Origin: Stenotrophomonas sp. ZAC14D1_NAIMI4_1
Lineage (GTDB): Bacteria; Pseudomonadota; Gammaproteobacteria; Xanthomonadales; Xanthomonadaceae
Direction: 5' to 3'
DNA length: 64,000 nucleotides
NCBI RefSeq assembly: GCF_003086775.1
Contig: NZ_CP026001.1
Coordinates: 3,500,125-3,564,124 of the forward strand
Shown: piece by piece, positions 50,397 to 60,201 of the stretch
Position numbering within the stretch: position 1 is the first letter of the stretch
Layout of the letters: each line of letters starts with the position of its first letter
Program-made: the position numbers and the translations under genes
Notes under the pieces: generated by a model
The model's database searches: none
Told to the model about the DNA's origin: nothing
What the model saw: the letters and a program-made list of their open reading frames with translations, nothing else

Positions 50397-50575
50397 GGAG
50401 CGCTCAATAAAGGGGAAACCGGACAGATGGATAACAAAACGGGGGTGAACCGCTTCGCAATCATGAACCAAGGGTACGTGAATTCCGGGTCAGTACGCGC
50501 CCCGCCTCTCACGCCCCGTTAACTTCATGGCGAACGTCAGCCGGGCAGCCCACCGGGGCCACCCGGATACCGGCC

Positions 50576-51637
50576 TCAGCGATCCTGGGCGGTAAAGGTG
50601 AAGTTGATGGTGCGGGCGAAGACCGACTCGAACCCCCGGTACGGCAACGGCTGGGCGTTCAGCACGGCCGCTTCGATCGAGCGCTTGCCAGCCTCGTCGT
50701 AGGGGCAGCTACCGCTGACCGTCGCGCTGCGCACCGTGCCACCGGGCAGCTGGTTGATGGTGATCTGGCACTTCTGGCCCAGCGGCACGCTGTCCGGACG
50801 GCTCCACGATGCCAGCACCTTGGCCTGGATGGCGGCAGCGTACTTGGCCGAAAGATCGTCACTGGTGCCGCCACCACCGGCGGCCGGCTGCGCGGCACTG
50901 GTGCTGCCGGCCGGGGCTGCGCCTGCGGCGTTGCGGGCGGCGGCCACCTGGCGCAGCTTCTGCTCGGCCAGCTTGGCTTCCTTTTCAGCCTGCTCGCGCT
51001 TGGCGCGGATGTCGGCGATCTTCTTCTGCCGCTCGGCCTCGGCCTTGTCGGCCGCCACCTTCTGCTGGTCGGCGATCTTCTTCCTGGCGTCTTCTTCCTG
51101 CTGCTTGGCCAGGCGTGCCTTCTGCTCGGCTTCTTCCTGGCGCTTGCGTTCGGTCAGGTCGATCTGTTCCTGGCGGCGCTTGGCTTCCTGCTCCTGCTTG
51201 GCCTTCTCCTGCGAGATGGCCAGGGCGTTGGCGGCGTCCTGGTCCTTGGTGTCCGGCTGGGCCACGCGCTCCTGCGCCTGTTGCTGCTGTGGCGTGGGCG
51301 CGTCCTGCGGGCGCGGCGCCTCGATCGGCTGCGGCGGCGGGATGGTGTCTTCGGGCACGGCGACCGGCACCGGCTCGGGCACCGGCTGCGGCAGGTCTTC
51401 GAGCTTTTCCGACTGGCGCAGGGCCTGGCGCGCGGCGGCGGCCTCGGCGGAGGACAGCGCCAGGCTGGCCTCGACCGACGGATCGCCGGCGGCGGCTTCG
51501 GTGTTGCGTTCCGGCGACCACAGCCAGGCCACGATGAAGACCAGCGCGACCAGCAGGTGCACCAGCACGGCCAGGCCCAGGGGCAGGCCCCAGCCCGGTT
51601 CCTGCTTGTGCGGCGGTGGCAGGGTGTCAGCGTGCAT
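50576..51637 (-). CDS. tolA: Tol-Pal system protein TolA
   Basis: 353 residues. An N-terminal inner-membrane helix (about 17-40), a long Ala/Glu/Lys/Gln-rich helix (about 110-240: AKQEQEAKRRQEQIDL, ARKKIADQQKVAADKAEAER) and a C-terminal TolA/TonB-type domain (LPGGTVRSATVSGSCPYDEAGKRSIEAAVL). It transmits force from TolQR to Pal and TolB. It overlaps tolR by 11 bp. Confidence 0.95.
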   Translation of the reverse strand: MHADTLPPPHKQEPGWGLPLGLAVLVHLLVALVFIVAWLWSPERNTEAAAGDPSVEASLALSSAEAAAARQALRQSEKLEDLPQPVPEPVPVAVPEDTIPPPQPIEAPRPQDAPTPQQQQAQERVAQPDTKDQDAANALAISQEKAKQEQEAKRRQEQIDLTERKRQEEAEQKARLAKQQEEDARKKIADQQKVAADKAEAERQKKIADIRAKREQAEKEAKLAEQKLRQVAAARNAAGAAPAGSTSAAQPAAGGGGTSDDLSAKYAAAIQAKVLASWSRPDSVPLGQKCQITINQLPGGTVRSATVSGSCPYDEAGKRSIEAAVLNAQPLPYRGFESVFARTINFTFTAQDR

Positions 51638-52055
51638 CGGTGGCCAGGCCTACCTTGTCGACTTTGGCGCGCTTGATGACATCCATCGCCGCGATGACCT
51701 TTTCATAGGCCACGGCACGGTCGGCGGCGACGATCACGCGCACGCCCTTGTCCTGTGCGGCGATGCCGGCCAGGCGGCCTTCCAGTTCCTCGGCGCTGAC
51801 CGCGACCGGCTCCTTGGCGTCGGGCAGCTTCAGGCTCAGCTGGCCGTCCTCGCGCACAGAGACGATCACCGGGTCCTGTTTGCTTTCCAGCGCCTTGGCG
51901 TTGGACTGCGGCAGGTCGACATCGAAGCTCAGGGTAAGCAGCGGCGCGGTGACCATGAAGATGATCAACAGCACCAGCATGACGTCGATGTAGGGAACGA
52001 CGTTGATTTCCGATTTCAGCTTGCGGCGCTTGCGGCGACCGATGGCAGCGGACAT
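51627..52055 (-). CDS. tolR: Tol-Pal system protein TolR
   Basis: 142 residues of the ExbD/TolR family. One membrane helix holds the key Asp (VVPYIDVMLVLLIIFMV, about residues 20-36), followed by a periplasmic domain (VIVAADRAVAYEKVIAAMD). With TolQ it forms the proton-driven motor. It overlaps tolA and lies 24 bp after tolQ. Confidence 0.97.
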   Translation of the reverse strand: MSAAIGRRKRRKLKSEINVVPYIDVMLVLLIIFMVTAPLLTLSFDVDLPQSNAKALESKQDPVIVSVREDGQLSLKLPDAKEPVAVSAEELEGRLAGIAAQDKGVRVIVAADRAVAYEKVIAAMDVIKRAKVDKVGLATDAR

Positions 52056-52079
52056 GGCTTGGACTCCCGGGTCAGTCGC

Positions 52080-52859
52080 TTACTCGTCGCCAGCGCTCTG
52101 GCGCTGCAGGATCGAGCTGAACTCTTCGGCGAAGGTCTCGAACCGCACCGACATGCGCTCCACGCGGGTGGTGAAGCGGTTGTAGGCCCACACCGCCGGG
52201 ATGGCCACGAACAGGCCGATGGCGGTAGCGAACAGTGCTTCGGAAATGCCCGGCGCGACGGCGGCGATACCGGCCTGGGCACCGCTGCTGATCATGTCGT
52301 GCATGGTGACCATGATGCCGAACACGGTGCCGACCAGGCCCACGTACGGGGCGGTGGAGCCGATGTTGGCCAGCAGTTCGAGGTTGCGCTCGAGCTGGTC
52401 CACTTCGCGGGTGTAGGTGGTGCGCATGGCGCGCTGGGCACCTTCCAGCTGCGCGCGGCCATCCAGGCGGCGCTTGTCGCGCAGGCGGCTGTATTCGCGG
52501 AAGCCGGCTTCGAAGATGGCTTCCAGGCCGCCGACATTGCGGCTGCGGTCGGTGGCCGAGCTGTACAGCTTGCCCAGGTCGGCGCCGGACCAGAAGCGGT
52601 TCTCGAACTCGTCCGCTTCACGGGTGGCCTGCTTGAAGACGCGGGCCTTGCGGAAAATGATCACCCAGCTGACGAACGAGCCGACCAGCAGCAGCAGCAC
52701 GATGATCTTCACCGGCAGGCTGGCCTTGGCCATCAGTTCGAGGTAGTTGATGCCGCCGCCGGTGGTGGCCTGGGCAAGGGTCTGGGTCGCGGCATTGCTG
52801 ACATCGGCCGGCAGTGCCTCGGTGACCGTGGCCTGCAGGGCCAGGAGCGTTGCGATCAT
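52080..52859 (-). CDS. tolQ: Tol-Pal system protein TolQ
   Basis: 259 residues of the ExbB/TolQ/MotA family. Membrane helices at about 42-62 (KIIVLLLLVGSFVSWVII), 160-180 (LEL...APYVGLVGTVFGIMVTM) and 200-220 (ALFATAIGLFVAIPAVWAYNRF). The proton-channel Thr/Gly pattern is intact. ATG 52859 has GAGGAAC upstream. First of tolQRAB-pal-cpoB after ybgC. Confidence 0.97.
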   Translation of the reverse strand: MIATLLALQATVTEALPADVSNAATQTLAQATTGGGINYLELMAKASLPVKIIVLLLLVGSFVSWVIIFRKARVFKQATREADEFENRFWSGADLGKLYSSATDRSRNVGGLEAIFEAGFREYSRLRDKRRLDGRAQLEGAQRAMRTTYTREVDQLERNLELLANIGSTAPYVGLVGTVFGIMVTMHDMISSGAQAGIAAVAPGISEALFATAIGLFVAIPAVWAYNRFTTRVERMSVRFETFAEEFSSILQRQSAGDE

Positions 52860-52869
52860 CCGTTGTTCC

Positions 52870-53301
52870 TCAAAGTTCGGATTCGGGGTGGAGGTAGGGT
52901 TGCAGCGCGGCAAGGACGGGTTCGTCCATGCCACGCGGGCGGAAACTGGCCGCGTCCAGTGCGGCGATGCGGACCTGGGCCGACAGCAGCAGTTCGCCGT
53001 CGCGCTCGACCCGCTGGTCGAAGACCATGCTGGCCTTCTTCAGCTGGACCAGGGTGGCGCTCACCTGCAGGGCGTCATCCAGCCGGGCCGGCTTGATGAA
53101 GTCCATCTGCATCGAACGCACCGCGAACACCATGCCGTGCTCGCTGCGCATGCGCTCCTGGCCGTAGCCCAGCGCGCGCATCCATTCGGTCCGGGCCCGT
53201 TCCATGAAGGCCACGTAGCGGGCGTGGTAGACCACCCCGCCAGCGTCCGTATCTTCCCAGTAAATGCGTGTCGGCCAACTGAATCGGGGCTCAACCGACA
53301 T
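52870..53301 (-). CDS. ybgC: Acyl-CoA thioesterase YbgC
   Basis: 143 residues of the hot-dog 4HBT fold. The catalytic region [28 protein letters not shown] has the Asp of this thioesterase class. It hydrolyses short acyl-CoA or acyl-ACP thioesters. ATG 53301 has GGAGG at six bases, and it lies within the last 11 bp of ruvB. It is always first in the tol operon in many proteobacteria; the link to Tol may be phospholipid-related. Confidence 0.94.
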   Translation of the reverse strand: MSVEPRFSWPTRIYWEDTDAGGVVYHARYVAFMERARTEWMRALGYGQERMRSEHGMVFAVRSMQMDFIKPARLDDALQVSATLVQLKKASMVFDQRVERDGELLLSAQVRIAALDAASFRPRGMDEPVLAALQPYLHPESEL

Positions 53302-54331
53302 CGGGAACCTCCGCAAACAGGTCCTGCGGCGGGTTCTTGGGCTTCAGGCCCATGTGCCGGTAGGCCTTGTGGGTGGCCATGCGGCCGCGCGCGGTGCGCA
53401 CCAGGAAGCCCTGCTGGATCAGGTAGGGTTCAACCACGTCTTCCAGCGTGCCGCGCTCCTCGGACAGGGCCGCAGCGAGCGATTCGATGCCCACCGGGCC
53501 ACCGTCGAAGTAGTCGACCATGGTCTTCAGCAGGCGCCGGTCAAGCTCGTCGAAGCCTTCCGGGTCGACCTTGAGCATCTTCATGGCGGCCTGGGCGACG
53601 GCTTCGTCGATATGGCCGCCGGCCTTGACCTGGGCGTAATCGCGCACGCGGCGCAGCAGGCGGTTGGCGATACGCGGGGTACCGCGCGCGCGGCGGGCGA
53701 TCTCCCCTGCCCCGTCGGCGGTGCAGTCGATGGCCAGGATGGCCGCCGAACGGCGCACGATGCGGGTCAGTTCCTCGACGCTGTAGAACTCCAGGCGCTG
53801 GACGATGCCGAAGCGGTCGCGCAGCGGCGCGGTCAACAGGCCGGCGCGGGTGGTGGCGCCGATCAGGGTGAACGGCGGCAGGTCGATCTTGATCGAGCGG
53901 GCCGCGGGGCCCTCGCCGATCATGATGTCGATCTGGAAGTCTTCCATCGCCGGGTACAGCACTTCCTCGACGACCGGCGACAGGCGGTGGATCTCGTCGA
54001 TGAAGAGCACATCGTGCGGCTGCAGGTTGGTCAGCAGCGCGGCGAGGTCGCCGGCTTTCTCGATCACCGGGCCGGAGGTCACCCGCAGCGCCACGCCCAG
54101 TTCGTTGGCGATGACATGGCTGAGGGTGGTCTTGCCCAGGCCGGGCGGGCCGAAGATCAGCACGTGGTCGAGCGCGTCGCCACGGGCCTTGGCGGCCTGG
54201 ATGTAGATTTCCATCTGCTCGCGCACCGGCGCCTGGCCGAGGTAATCGGCCAGTCGCTTGGGTCGGATGCTGGCGTCGGCGGCGTCATCCTCGCGGGTGG
54301 CGCCGGCGCCGATGATGCGATCGTCGGTCAT
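53291..54331 (-). CDS. ruvB: Holliday junction branch migration ATPase RuvB
   Basis: 346 residues, AAA+ motor. Walker [11 protein letters not shown] near residue 60, Walker B DEIHRL, sensor [20 protein letters not shown], and the C-terminal winged helix. It drives branch migration on RuvA. ATG 54331 (MTDDRIIG) is the family start; the longer frame enters repeat DNA. It overlaps ybgC. Unusually it is separated from ruvA by kup. Confidence 0.97.
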   Translation of the reverse strand: MTDDRIIGAGATREDDAADASIRPKRLADYLGQAPVREQMEIYIQAAKARGDALDHVLIFGPPGLGKTTLSHVIANELGVALRVTSGPVIEKAGDLAALLTNLQPHDVLFIDEIHRLSPVVEEVLYPAMEDFQIDIMIGEGPAARSIKIDLPPFTLIGATTRAGLLTAPLRDRFGIVQRLEFYSVEELTRIVRRSAAILAIDCTADGAGEIARRARGTPRIANRLLRRVRDYAQVKAGGHIDEAVAQAAMKMLKVDPEGFDELDRRLLKTMVDYFDGGPVGIESLAAALSEERGTLEDVVEPYLIQQGFLVRTARGRMATHKAYRHMGLKPKNPPQDLFAEVPDVG

Positions 54332-54839
54332 GCCGTGATTATGCGGCAAAAGTGCGGGTTTCGGCCGGGCTGCGCCCGGCACCCGCAGAGGCCAGAGCAA
54401 CGTCAAAGGCCGAAGCAGAAGCGGGCATGCCGTGGGATGGCGGGGTGGGTCCGGTTGAGGGGGACGCCGTAAATCCATCCATGGGGGCTTGGTCGCGGCA
54501 TCCATGCCGCTCACACCCCCTCAACCGGACCCACCCCGCCTTCGACACTTTGCTGCGGTCTGCCGGAACCTGCTGCTGATGGTGGGTGCCGACCGTTGGT
54601 CGGCACGGGGTCGGATCTAATAGGTGTCGACCTTCGTCGACACGGTAGATCCACGCCATGCGTGGATGAAACAAAGCAGGAGAGTGGGCTCAGCTTCAGG
54701 CGCGCGGCACCTCCGCAAGTGGAGCCCCCTTGTTGTTCAAGGGGGGCGCCGACAGGCGGGGGGATAAGGTGGAATGCGCGCGGGGCCCACGGTTTGCACC
54801 GCAAACCGTGGGACGAAGCTCAAGTGGAGATCTGACGCG
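54332..54839. other. 508-bp intergenic region with one large hairpin and SMAG palindromes
   Basis: Between the kup stop and the ruvB start. Holds hairpin G (54439-54540), a GTGCCGACC palindrome at about 54580-54607, a GTCGACCTTCGTCGAC palindrome at about 54622-54640 and a GTAGATCCACG SMAG at 54644-54667. The AGATCTGACGCGTCAGATCT palindrome at about 54826-54847 spans the kup stop codon. The ruvB promoter must be in the first 100 bp. No coding sequence is seen. Confidence 0.8.
54439..54540 (+). repeat. Large hairpin element G
   Basis: Arms 54439-54463 and 54516-54540 form a perfect 25-bp inverted repeat. Core CGCCGTAAATCCATCCATGG and inner palindrome GCGGCATCCATGCCGC. The right flank CGACACTTTG is a variant of the GACAGTTT box. 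No inverted partner follows. Confidence 0.92.
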
Positions 54840-54848
54840 TCAGATCTC
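54824..54848 (-). terminator. Palindrome at the kup stop codon
   Basis: GGAGATCTGACGCGTCAGATCTCC is a perfect palindrome of 12-bp arms that includes the last codons (Val-Glu-Ile) and the TGA stop of kup. It could act as a terminator or slow translation release; T residues are absent. Confidence 0.5.
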
Positions 54849-56759
54849 CACTTGAGCACCCAGTTCGACCAGGCGGTTGCCCGGGATGCGGAAGAAGCCG
54901 GTGGCCGGTGCCGCGTTCCTGTGCATCAGCGCGAACAGCTTGTCGCGCCAGATCGGCATGCCGCGGTTGGCGGTGGCGACGATGGTCTCGCGGCTGGCGA
55001 AGAACGTGGTGTCCATCGGGTCGAAGTAGATGCCGCCGTGGTCGCACGAGCGCATCAGCGCCAGCGGCACGTCCGGGGTTTCCATGAAGCCGAAGCGCAC
55101 GTAGACCCGGTAGAACTCGTCGCCCACCGATTCGATCTTCAACCGCTGCCCTTCCATCGCATAGGGGATGGGCAGGGTTTCCACGTGCAGGAACACGTTG
55201 CGCTCGTGCAGCACCTTGTTGTGCTTGAGGTTGTGCATCAGCGCATGCGGGGCCACGGTCGGGTCGGCGGTGAGGAACACTGCGGTGCCCGGCACGCGCA
55301 CCGGCGGCGCCAGCATCAGGCCCGGCAGGAAGGTGTCGATGCGGATGCCGTCCTTGCGGATCTCATCGCGCAGCAGCTCGCGGCCACGGCGCCAGGTGCG
55401 CATCATGGTGAACAGGAAGATGCCCAGCACCACCGGGAACCACGCGCCCTGCAGCAGCTTGGCGCCGTTGGCGATGACGAAGCCCAGGTCGATGATGAAG
55501 AACACCACGCACAGCGGCAGGATCCAGTTGCGCGCCTTCGGCCACAGCGAGCGGGCCACCAGGGCCAGCAGCAGGGTGTCGATGAGCATGGTGGCCGACA
55601 CCGAGATGCCGTAGGCCACGGCCAGGTTGGACGAGCTGCGGAATGCCAGCACCAGGCCGATGACCATGACGGCGATGCCCCAGTTGATGCCGGGGATGTA
55701 GATCTGGCCGATGGTGTCGTGCGAGGTGTGCTTGATGCGCATGCGCGGGATGTAGCCCAGCTGCATGGCCTGGCGGGACACCGAGAATGCGCCGGTGATG
55801 ACCGACTGCGAGGCGATCACCGCGGCCATGGTGGCCAGGATGATCATCGGGTACAGCGCCCAGTCCGGCACGGCTTCGAAGAACGGGTTCTTCAGTGCCT
55901 CGGGGTGGTTGAGCACCAGCGCGCCCTGCCCCAGGTAGTTCAGCACCAGGCACGGCAGCACGAAGAAGTACCAGGCATGGCGGATCGGCTTGGCACCGAA
56001 GTGGCCCATGTCGGCGTACAGCGCTTCACCGCCGGTCACCGCCAGCACCACCGCGCCGAGGATGAAGATGCCGTGCCAGCCATGTTCCATGAAGAAGCGG
56101 ATGGCCCACCACGGGTTGAAGGCTTTCAGCACTTCCGGCGAATCGACGATGTTGTAGATGCCGATGGCGGCCAGCGAGAGGAACCAGATCGTGGTGATCG
56201 GCCCGAACAGCTTGCCGATCCGTTCGGTACCGAAGCGCTGGACCGCGAACACGGCCATCAGCACGACCACGGTGATGGGCACGATGAAGGCATGCAGGCC
56301 CGGGGCGGCCACCTCCAGGCCTTCCACCGCGCCCAGCACGGAAATGGCCGGGGTGATCACGCCGTCGCCGAAGAACAGCGACGCACCGAAGATGCCGAGG
56401 ATGCCGACCACGTACGCCGAGCGTGACCCGTTGCGCAGGGTGCGCTGGGTCAGCGCCATCAGCGCCATGATGCCGCCCTCGCCGTCATTGTCGGCGCGCA
56501 TGATGATGGTCACGTACTTCAGCGTGACCACGATGTTGAGCGCCCAGAACGCCAGTGACAGCACGCCGAGCACGGTGTCGTGGTCGCTGTTGAGCCCGTA
56601 GTGCGGCGAGAACGCCTCCTTCAGGGTGTACAGCGGGCTGGTGCCGATATCGCCGAAGACCACGCCGATCGCACCGATGATCAGCGCCATTCCCCCGGCC
56701 GGGGGGGCGTGACCATGGCCGCCGGGGGCGGCTGCGTGCGGGGTTTGACTGCTGGACAT
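54840..56759 (-). CDS. kup: Potassium uptake protein Kup
   Basis: 639 residues, KUP/HAK-type K+/H+ symporter. The first helix region holds [22 protein letters not shown], the family signature. About 12 membrane helices run to residue ~440, with [17 protein letters not shown] and a cytoplasmic C-terminal domain. ATG 56759 (MSSSQTPHA) gives the usual N-terminus. It sits between ruvA (49 bp upstream) and ruvB, interrupting ruvAB. Confidence 0.95.
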   Translation of the reverse strand: MSSSQTPHAAAPGGHGHAPPAGGMALIIGAIGVVFGDIGTSPLYTLKEAFSPHYGLNSDHDTVLGVLSLAFWALNIVVTLKYVTIIMRADNDGEGGIMALMALTQRTLRNGSRSAYVVGILGIFGASLFFGDGVITPAISVLGAVEGLEVAAPGLHAFIVPITVVVLMAVFAVQRFGTERIGKLFGPITTIWFLSLAAIGIYNIVDSPEVLKAFNPWWAIRFFMEHGWHGIFILGAVVLAVTGGEALYADMGHFGAKPIRHAWYFFVLPCLVLNYLGQGALVLNHPEALKNPFFEAVPDWALYPMIILATMAAVIASQSVITGAFSVSRQAMQLGYIPRMRIKHTSHDTIGQIYIPGINWGIAVMVIGLVLAFRSSSNLAVAYGISVSATMLIDTLLLALVARSLWPKARNWILPLCVVFFIIDLGFVIANGAKLLQGAWFPVVLGIFLFTMMRTWRRGRELLRDEIRKDGIRIDTFLPGLMLAPPVRVPGTAVFLTADPTVAPHALMHNLKHNKVLHERNVFLHVETLPIPYAMEGQRLKIESVGDEFYRVYVRFGFMETPDVPLALMRSCDHGGIYFDPMDTTFFASRETIVATANRGMPIWRDKLFALMHRNAAPATGFFRIPGNRLVELGAQVEI

Positions 56760-56808
56760 GGCTCTCCTGGCGAAGCTCAGGCGGTTGTGGGGTGGGAGGC
56801 GGCGCGCT

Positions 56809-57402
56809 TCAGCGCAGCGCCGACTGCAGGGCCTTGCGGATGACGGTGGCCACTTCGTCGCCTTCATTGAAGGCTTCGCGGGCCATGCGTGCCGCTTCGG
56901 CCGGCTTGTAGCCCAGCTGCTGCAGGGCCACGGTGGCGTCGGACAGCGGATCGGCCGGGGCCGGGCCGCTGCCGGTGGGCAATGCGCCGCCGGCACCGAA
57001 CTGGGCAGCGCGGTCGCGCAGCTCCAGCACCATGCGCTCGGCGGTCTTCTTGCCGATGCCGGGGATGCGGGTCAGCGCGGTGATGTCGCCGGCCTGCACC
57101 ATGCGCGCGAACTCTTCGACGGTGACGCCGGACAGCACGGCCAGCGCGATCTTCGCGCCGATGCCACTGACCTTCTGCACGTCGCGGAACAGGCGGCGCT
57201 CACCCTCGCGCAGGAAGCCGTACAGCGAGACGCTGTCTTCCTTCTGCGAGTAATGGGTGTACAGGGTGACCTCGCGGCCGAGTTCGGGCAGGTCGTAGAA
57301 GGTGCTCATCGGCGCCTCCAGTTCGTAGCCCACCCCGTTCACGTCCACCACCAGCCACGGCGGTGCCTTGTAGGCGACGATGCCGCGCAGTCGACCGATC
57401 AT
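56809..57402 (-). CDS. ruvA: Holliday junction binding protein RuvA
   Basis: 197 residues. N-terminal OB domain ([26 protein letters not shown]), helix-hairpin-helix motifs ([31 protein letters not shown]) and a C-terminal domain ([18 protein letters not shown]) that binds RuvB. It forms a tetramer on four-way junctions. It follows ruvC by 13 bp. ATG 57402 is the family start. Confidence 0.97.
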   Translation of the reverse strand: MIGRLRGIVAYKAPPWLVVDVNGVGYELEAPMSTFYDLPELGREVTLYTHYSQKEDSVSLYGFLREGERRLFRDVQKVSGIGAKIALAVLSGVTVEEFARMVQAGDITALTRIPGIGKKTAERMVLELRDRAAQFGAGGALPTGSGPAPADPLSDATVALQQLGYKPAEAARMAREAFNEGDEVATVIRKALQSALR

Positions 57403-57415
57403 TGCGTGCAGCTCC

Positions 57416-57937
57416 TCATTTGCGGCCCCAGGCCTGGCGGGCACTGAGCCCCAGGCGGTTGGCCGTCGCCCTTACGTGGGCATGGGTGATCGCCACGGCC
57501 AACGCGTCGGCCGCGTCGGCCTGCAGCTTGGTTTTCAGGTTGAGCATGAGCCCGACCATGTGTTGAACCTGTTGCTTTTCGGCGCCACCGCGCCCGACCA
57601 CGGCCAGCTTGATCTCGCTGGCGGCGTATTCGTGCACCGGCAGGTCGCGCAGCACCACCGCCGAGATCGCCGCGCCACGGGCCTGGCCCAGCTTCAGCGC
57701 CGAATCGGGGTTGCGAGCCATGAAGACCTTTTCGATGGCCACTTCGTCCGGCTGGTATTCCCGGCACAGGTCGGCCAGGCCCAGCACCAGCAGCTTCATG
57801 CGCTGGGGGAAATCGTCGGCGCCCAGCAGCACCAGCGGCTGGTGGTGCACGTGGCTGACCTTGCCGGCGGCGTCGACATCAATGATGCCGACCCCGGTCC
57901 GCTGGGAACCGGGGTCGATGCCGAGGATGCGGGTCAT
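57416..57937 (-). CDS. ruvC: Crossover junction endodeoxyribonuclease RuvC
   Basis: 173 residues, RNase H fold. Catalytic acidic residues: Asp 7 in [12 protein letters not shown], Glu in [12 protein letters not shown], and the Asp pair in [15 protein letters not shown]. It cuts Holliday junctions resolved by RuvAB. First gene of ruvC-ruvA-kup-ruvB, 105 bp downstream of yebC. Confidence 0.97.
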   Translation of the reverse strand: MTRILGIDPGSQRTGVGIIDVDAAGKVSHVHHQPLVLLGADDFPQRMKLLVLGLADLCREYQPDEVAIEKVFMARNPDSALKLGQARGAAISAVVLRDLPVHEYAASEIKLAVVGRGGAEKQQVQHMVGLMLNLKTKLQADAADALAVAITHAHVRATANRLGLSARQAWGRK

Positions 57938-58042
57938 GTGGCACTCCTGGCCGGGTGGAACGGGAAACGCTGGCAGGGCAATGGGCTCATGACTGTCCGC
58001 GGTGACCGTTCAACGGCCCGCGCCCAGGCCGTCGAGGACGGC

Positions 58043-58774
58043 TCAGGCGTAGGCGTCGGCGCCGAGTTCGGCGTTGGAATACACGTCCTGCACGTCGTCC
58101 AGGTCTTCCAGCATGTCCAGCAGCTTCTTGACCTGCAGGGCGACATCGCCCTCGACCTTGATGTCGTTGTCGGCGCGGAAGGTGATCTCGGCGTGGTCGG
58201 CGACATGGCCGGCCGCAGCCATCGCATCCTTGACCGCGTTGAACGCTTCCGGGCTGGTGACCACGTCGATCGCGCCGTCTTCCGGGTAGACCACGATGTC
58301 GTCGGCGCCGGCCTCGATGGCCGCTTCGGTGATCGCTTCTTCATCGGCACCGGCGGCGAAGTGCAGCACGCCCAGGCGCTTGAACATGAAGGCGACCGAG
58401 CCTTCGGTGCCCATGTTGCCGCCGCACTTGCTGAACGCGTGGCGGACATCGGCCACGGTGCGCACGCGGTTGTCGGTCAGGCAGTCGACGATGACGGCCA
58501 CGCCGCCGGGGGCGTAGCCCTCGTAGCGGATTTCCTCGTAATCGACGCCTTCCAGTTCACCGGTGGCCTTCTTGATGGCGCGTTCGATCACGTCCTTGGA
58601 CATGTTCACGCTCAGGCCCTTGTCCATGGCAACACGCAGGCGCGGGTTGTTGTTGGGGTCGCCTCCACCGCCGCGCGCGGCAACGCCGATCTCGCGGATG
58701 ATCTTGGTGAAAATCTTGCCGCGCTTCGCGTCAGACGCGTTTTTGCGGTTTTCGATCGAGGGACCTCTTCCCAT
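58043..58774 (-). CDS. yebC: YebC/PmpR family regulator
   Basis: 243 residues. N-terminus [20 protein letters not shown] is the TACO1/YebC start (with a Gly-Arg variant), followed by [20 protein letters not shown] and [14 protein letters not shown]. YebC proteins are described as DNA-binding regulators and, more recently, as factors helping ribosomes through proline stretches. Upstream of ruvC, as in many proteobacteria. Confidence 0.95.
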   Translation of the reverse strand: MGRGPSIENRKNASDAKRGKIFTKIIREIGVAARGGGGDPNNNPRLRVAMDKGLSVNMSKDVIERAIKKATGELEGVDYEEIRYEGYAPGGVAVIVDCLTDNRVRTVADVRHAFSKCGGNMGTEGSVAFMFKRLGVLHFAAGADEEAITEAAIEAGADDIVVYPEDGAIDVVTSPEAFNAVKDAMAAAGHVADHAEITFRADNDIKVEGDVALQVKKLLDMLEDLDDVQDVYSNAELGADAYA

Positions 58775-58852
58775 GGGTGTTACCGTCTGGCTGCTTCAGG
58801 ATCAAGGCGCGGATTCTACCTGATCGGCGGCCGCAACCGTGTCTAGGGCGGG

Positions 58853-58920
58853 GAGATGCCGCCGGGCATGGCCCGGCGAAGAGCGTGCGAACCAACGGTT
58901 CGCACCCACCAATGCCGGCC
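58853..58920. repeat. GC-rich palindromes between lipase and yebC
   Basis: GCCGCCGGGCATGGCCCGGCG (about 58858-58878) is followed by GTGCGAACCAACGGTTCGCAC (about 58884-58904), the same two palindromes as in the 66-bp tandem array at 45.9 kb but in a different order. Confidence 0.8.
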
Positions 58921-58936
58921 GGTCGCACCCACCAAC

Positions 58937-59569
58937 CTACGCGGCGGCGGCGTCGCGGCTGTGGTCAAACTGGCCGTGGCGCAGGAAGTACGCGGTCTGC
59001 CGTGCGGCATCAGGCGATACCACCAGGCCGCTGTGGCTGGTGCGCACCACGCAGTGATCGGCCAGGCCCGGCAGGCGGGTCTCGGCCAGGGCCACGGTGC
59101 CGTCGGATACGTCATCCAGCGCGCCCAGCAGGCTGCCCAGGCCATGCGGCACCGATCCGGCGATCAGGCCGACCTTCGCCCTGCCCTGCCAGTCCGGCAG
59201 GCCATCGAGCAGCAGTTCGCTGCTGCGACCCAGGGCCAGGCCCCAGCCGTGCTCGGATAGCGACCGCGCCGTGCCACTGCCACGCAGCGGCGAGCCCAGG
59301 CAGACCACGCGCTGCACATCCAGCTGCGGCTGGCGGCGCAGGGCCTCCAGCGCCAGCAGGCCGCCCAGGCTGTGGCCGACCAGCGACAGCGGGCCGGCAT
59401 CGGCCAGGCGCTCCAGCAGCTGCGGCACGGCGACATCGGGGCCACCGAATACCGAGGAGTAACCGAAGGCATGCACCTGGAAACCACGCGCGCGCAGGCG
59501 CCAGGCCAATGGCCCGACCCAGGCGCGGGCATTCCAGATGCCATGCAGAAGCAGTACGGGGGGAGTCAT
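58937..59569 (-). CDS. Alpha/beta hydrolase, lipase/esterase-like
   Basis: 210 residues. Starts LLLHGIWNARAWVGPLAWRL, nucleophile elbow LVGHSLGGLLALEAL (Ser near 67), C-terminal catalytic His in ADHCVVRTSHSGL. No signal peptide, so cytoplasmic. Substrate unknown; the short form resembles PGAP1/triacylglycerol lipase-like hydrolases. Downstream of the GNAT gene with an 78-bp gap. Confidence 0.85.
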   Translation of the reverse strand: MTPPVLLLHGIWNARAWVGPLAWRLRARGFQVHAFGYSSVFGGPDVAVPQLLERLADAGPLSLVGHSLGGLLALEALRRQPQLDVQRVVCLGSPLRGSGTARSLSEHGWGLALGRSSELLLDGLPDWQGRAKVGLIAGSVPHGLGSLLGALDDVSDGTVALAETRLPGLADHCVVRTSHSGLVVSPDAARQTAYFLRHGQFDHSRDAAAA

Positions 59570-59647
59570 GCGTTGCAGCCTGGCGTTCGGCGGGGCGGGA
59601 CGTACGGTGATTGAACAGAATCGACCGGCAAGCGCCGGTGAACGGCC

Positions 59648-60169
59648 TCATGCCGGACGCGGCACCCGGCGCAGGATGAATTCCAGGTCGTTGGTTTCGC
59701 CTACCGGGAACAGGTACTCGCCGGCCTTCTCGAAGCCGTAACGGGCATAGAAACGCTGGGCACCGAAGTTTTCCGACCACACCCCCAGCCACAGGGTGCG
59801 CGGGCCGTCCTGTTCCAGCCAGGCCAGTGCGGTTTCCAGCAGGCGGCTGCCCCAGCCACAGCTCTGCTGGGTCTTGATGAGGTACAGGCGCTTGAGCTCG
59901 CCATCACCCGGCTTCACGTCCGGGTGCGGCAGCCCGCAGGGGCCGGCGGCGGCATGGCCGACCGCCTCCCCGTCCAGCTCCAGCAGCCACACCGCGTAAT
60001 CGGGGTGGGCCAGGATGGTGCGCTGCCGCTCCACCGTGTAGGACTCCTCGAGGAAATCCTGCAGGTGCTGCGGCGGGTACAGATGGCCGAAGGTCTCGGT
60101 GAACGTGCGGGCAGCCAGCGCCGACAGGGTCGGCGCGTCGTCCACGGTGGCGCGGCGGATGGAATACAT
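59648..60169 (-). CDS. GNAT family N-acetyltransferase (paralogue 2)
   Basis: 173 residues. CoA loop QQSCGWGSRLLETALAWL, motif B FGAQRFYARYGFEKAGEYLF. Closely related to the GNAT at 38.6 kb through the LKRLYLIKTQQ and FILRR ends. ATG 60169 (MYSIRRATVDD) starts the first beta strand; an upstream extension does not fit. Substrate unknown. Confidence 0.87.
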   Translation of the reverse strand: MYSIRRATVDDAPTLSALAARTFTETFGHLYPPQHLQDFLEESYTVERQRTILAHPDYAVWLLELDGEAVGHAAAGPCGLPHPDVKPGDGELKRLYLIKTQQSCGWGSRLLETALAWLEQDGPRTLWLGVWSENFGAQRFYARYGFEKAGEYLFPVGETNDLEFILRRVPRPA

Positions 60170-60201
60170 GGGTCGAGTTGACGCCAGGGCGACGGTCGGG
60201 G

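Noticed and set aside
47847..50522. 891-codon plus-strand frame
   Set aside because: Antisense to cpoB, pal and tolB; composition is that of a shadow frame.
54774..58846. Long plus-strand frames of 550 and 488 codons
   Set aside because: Antisense to kup and to ruvC/yebC; the sense genes have full family signatures.
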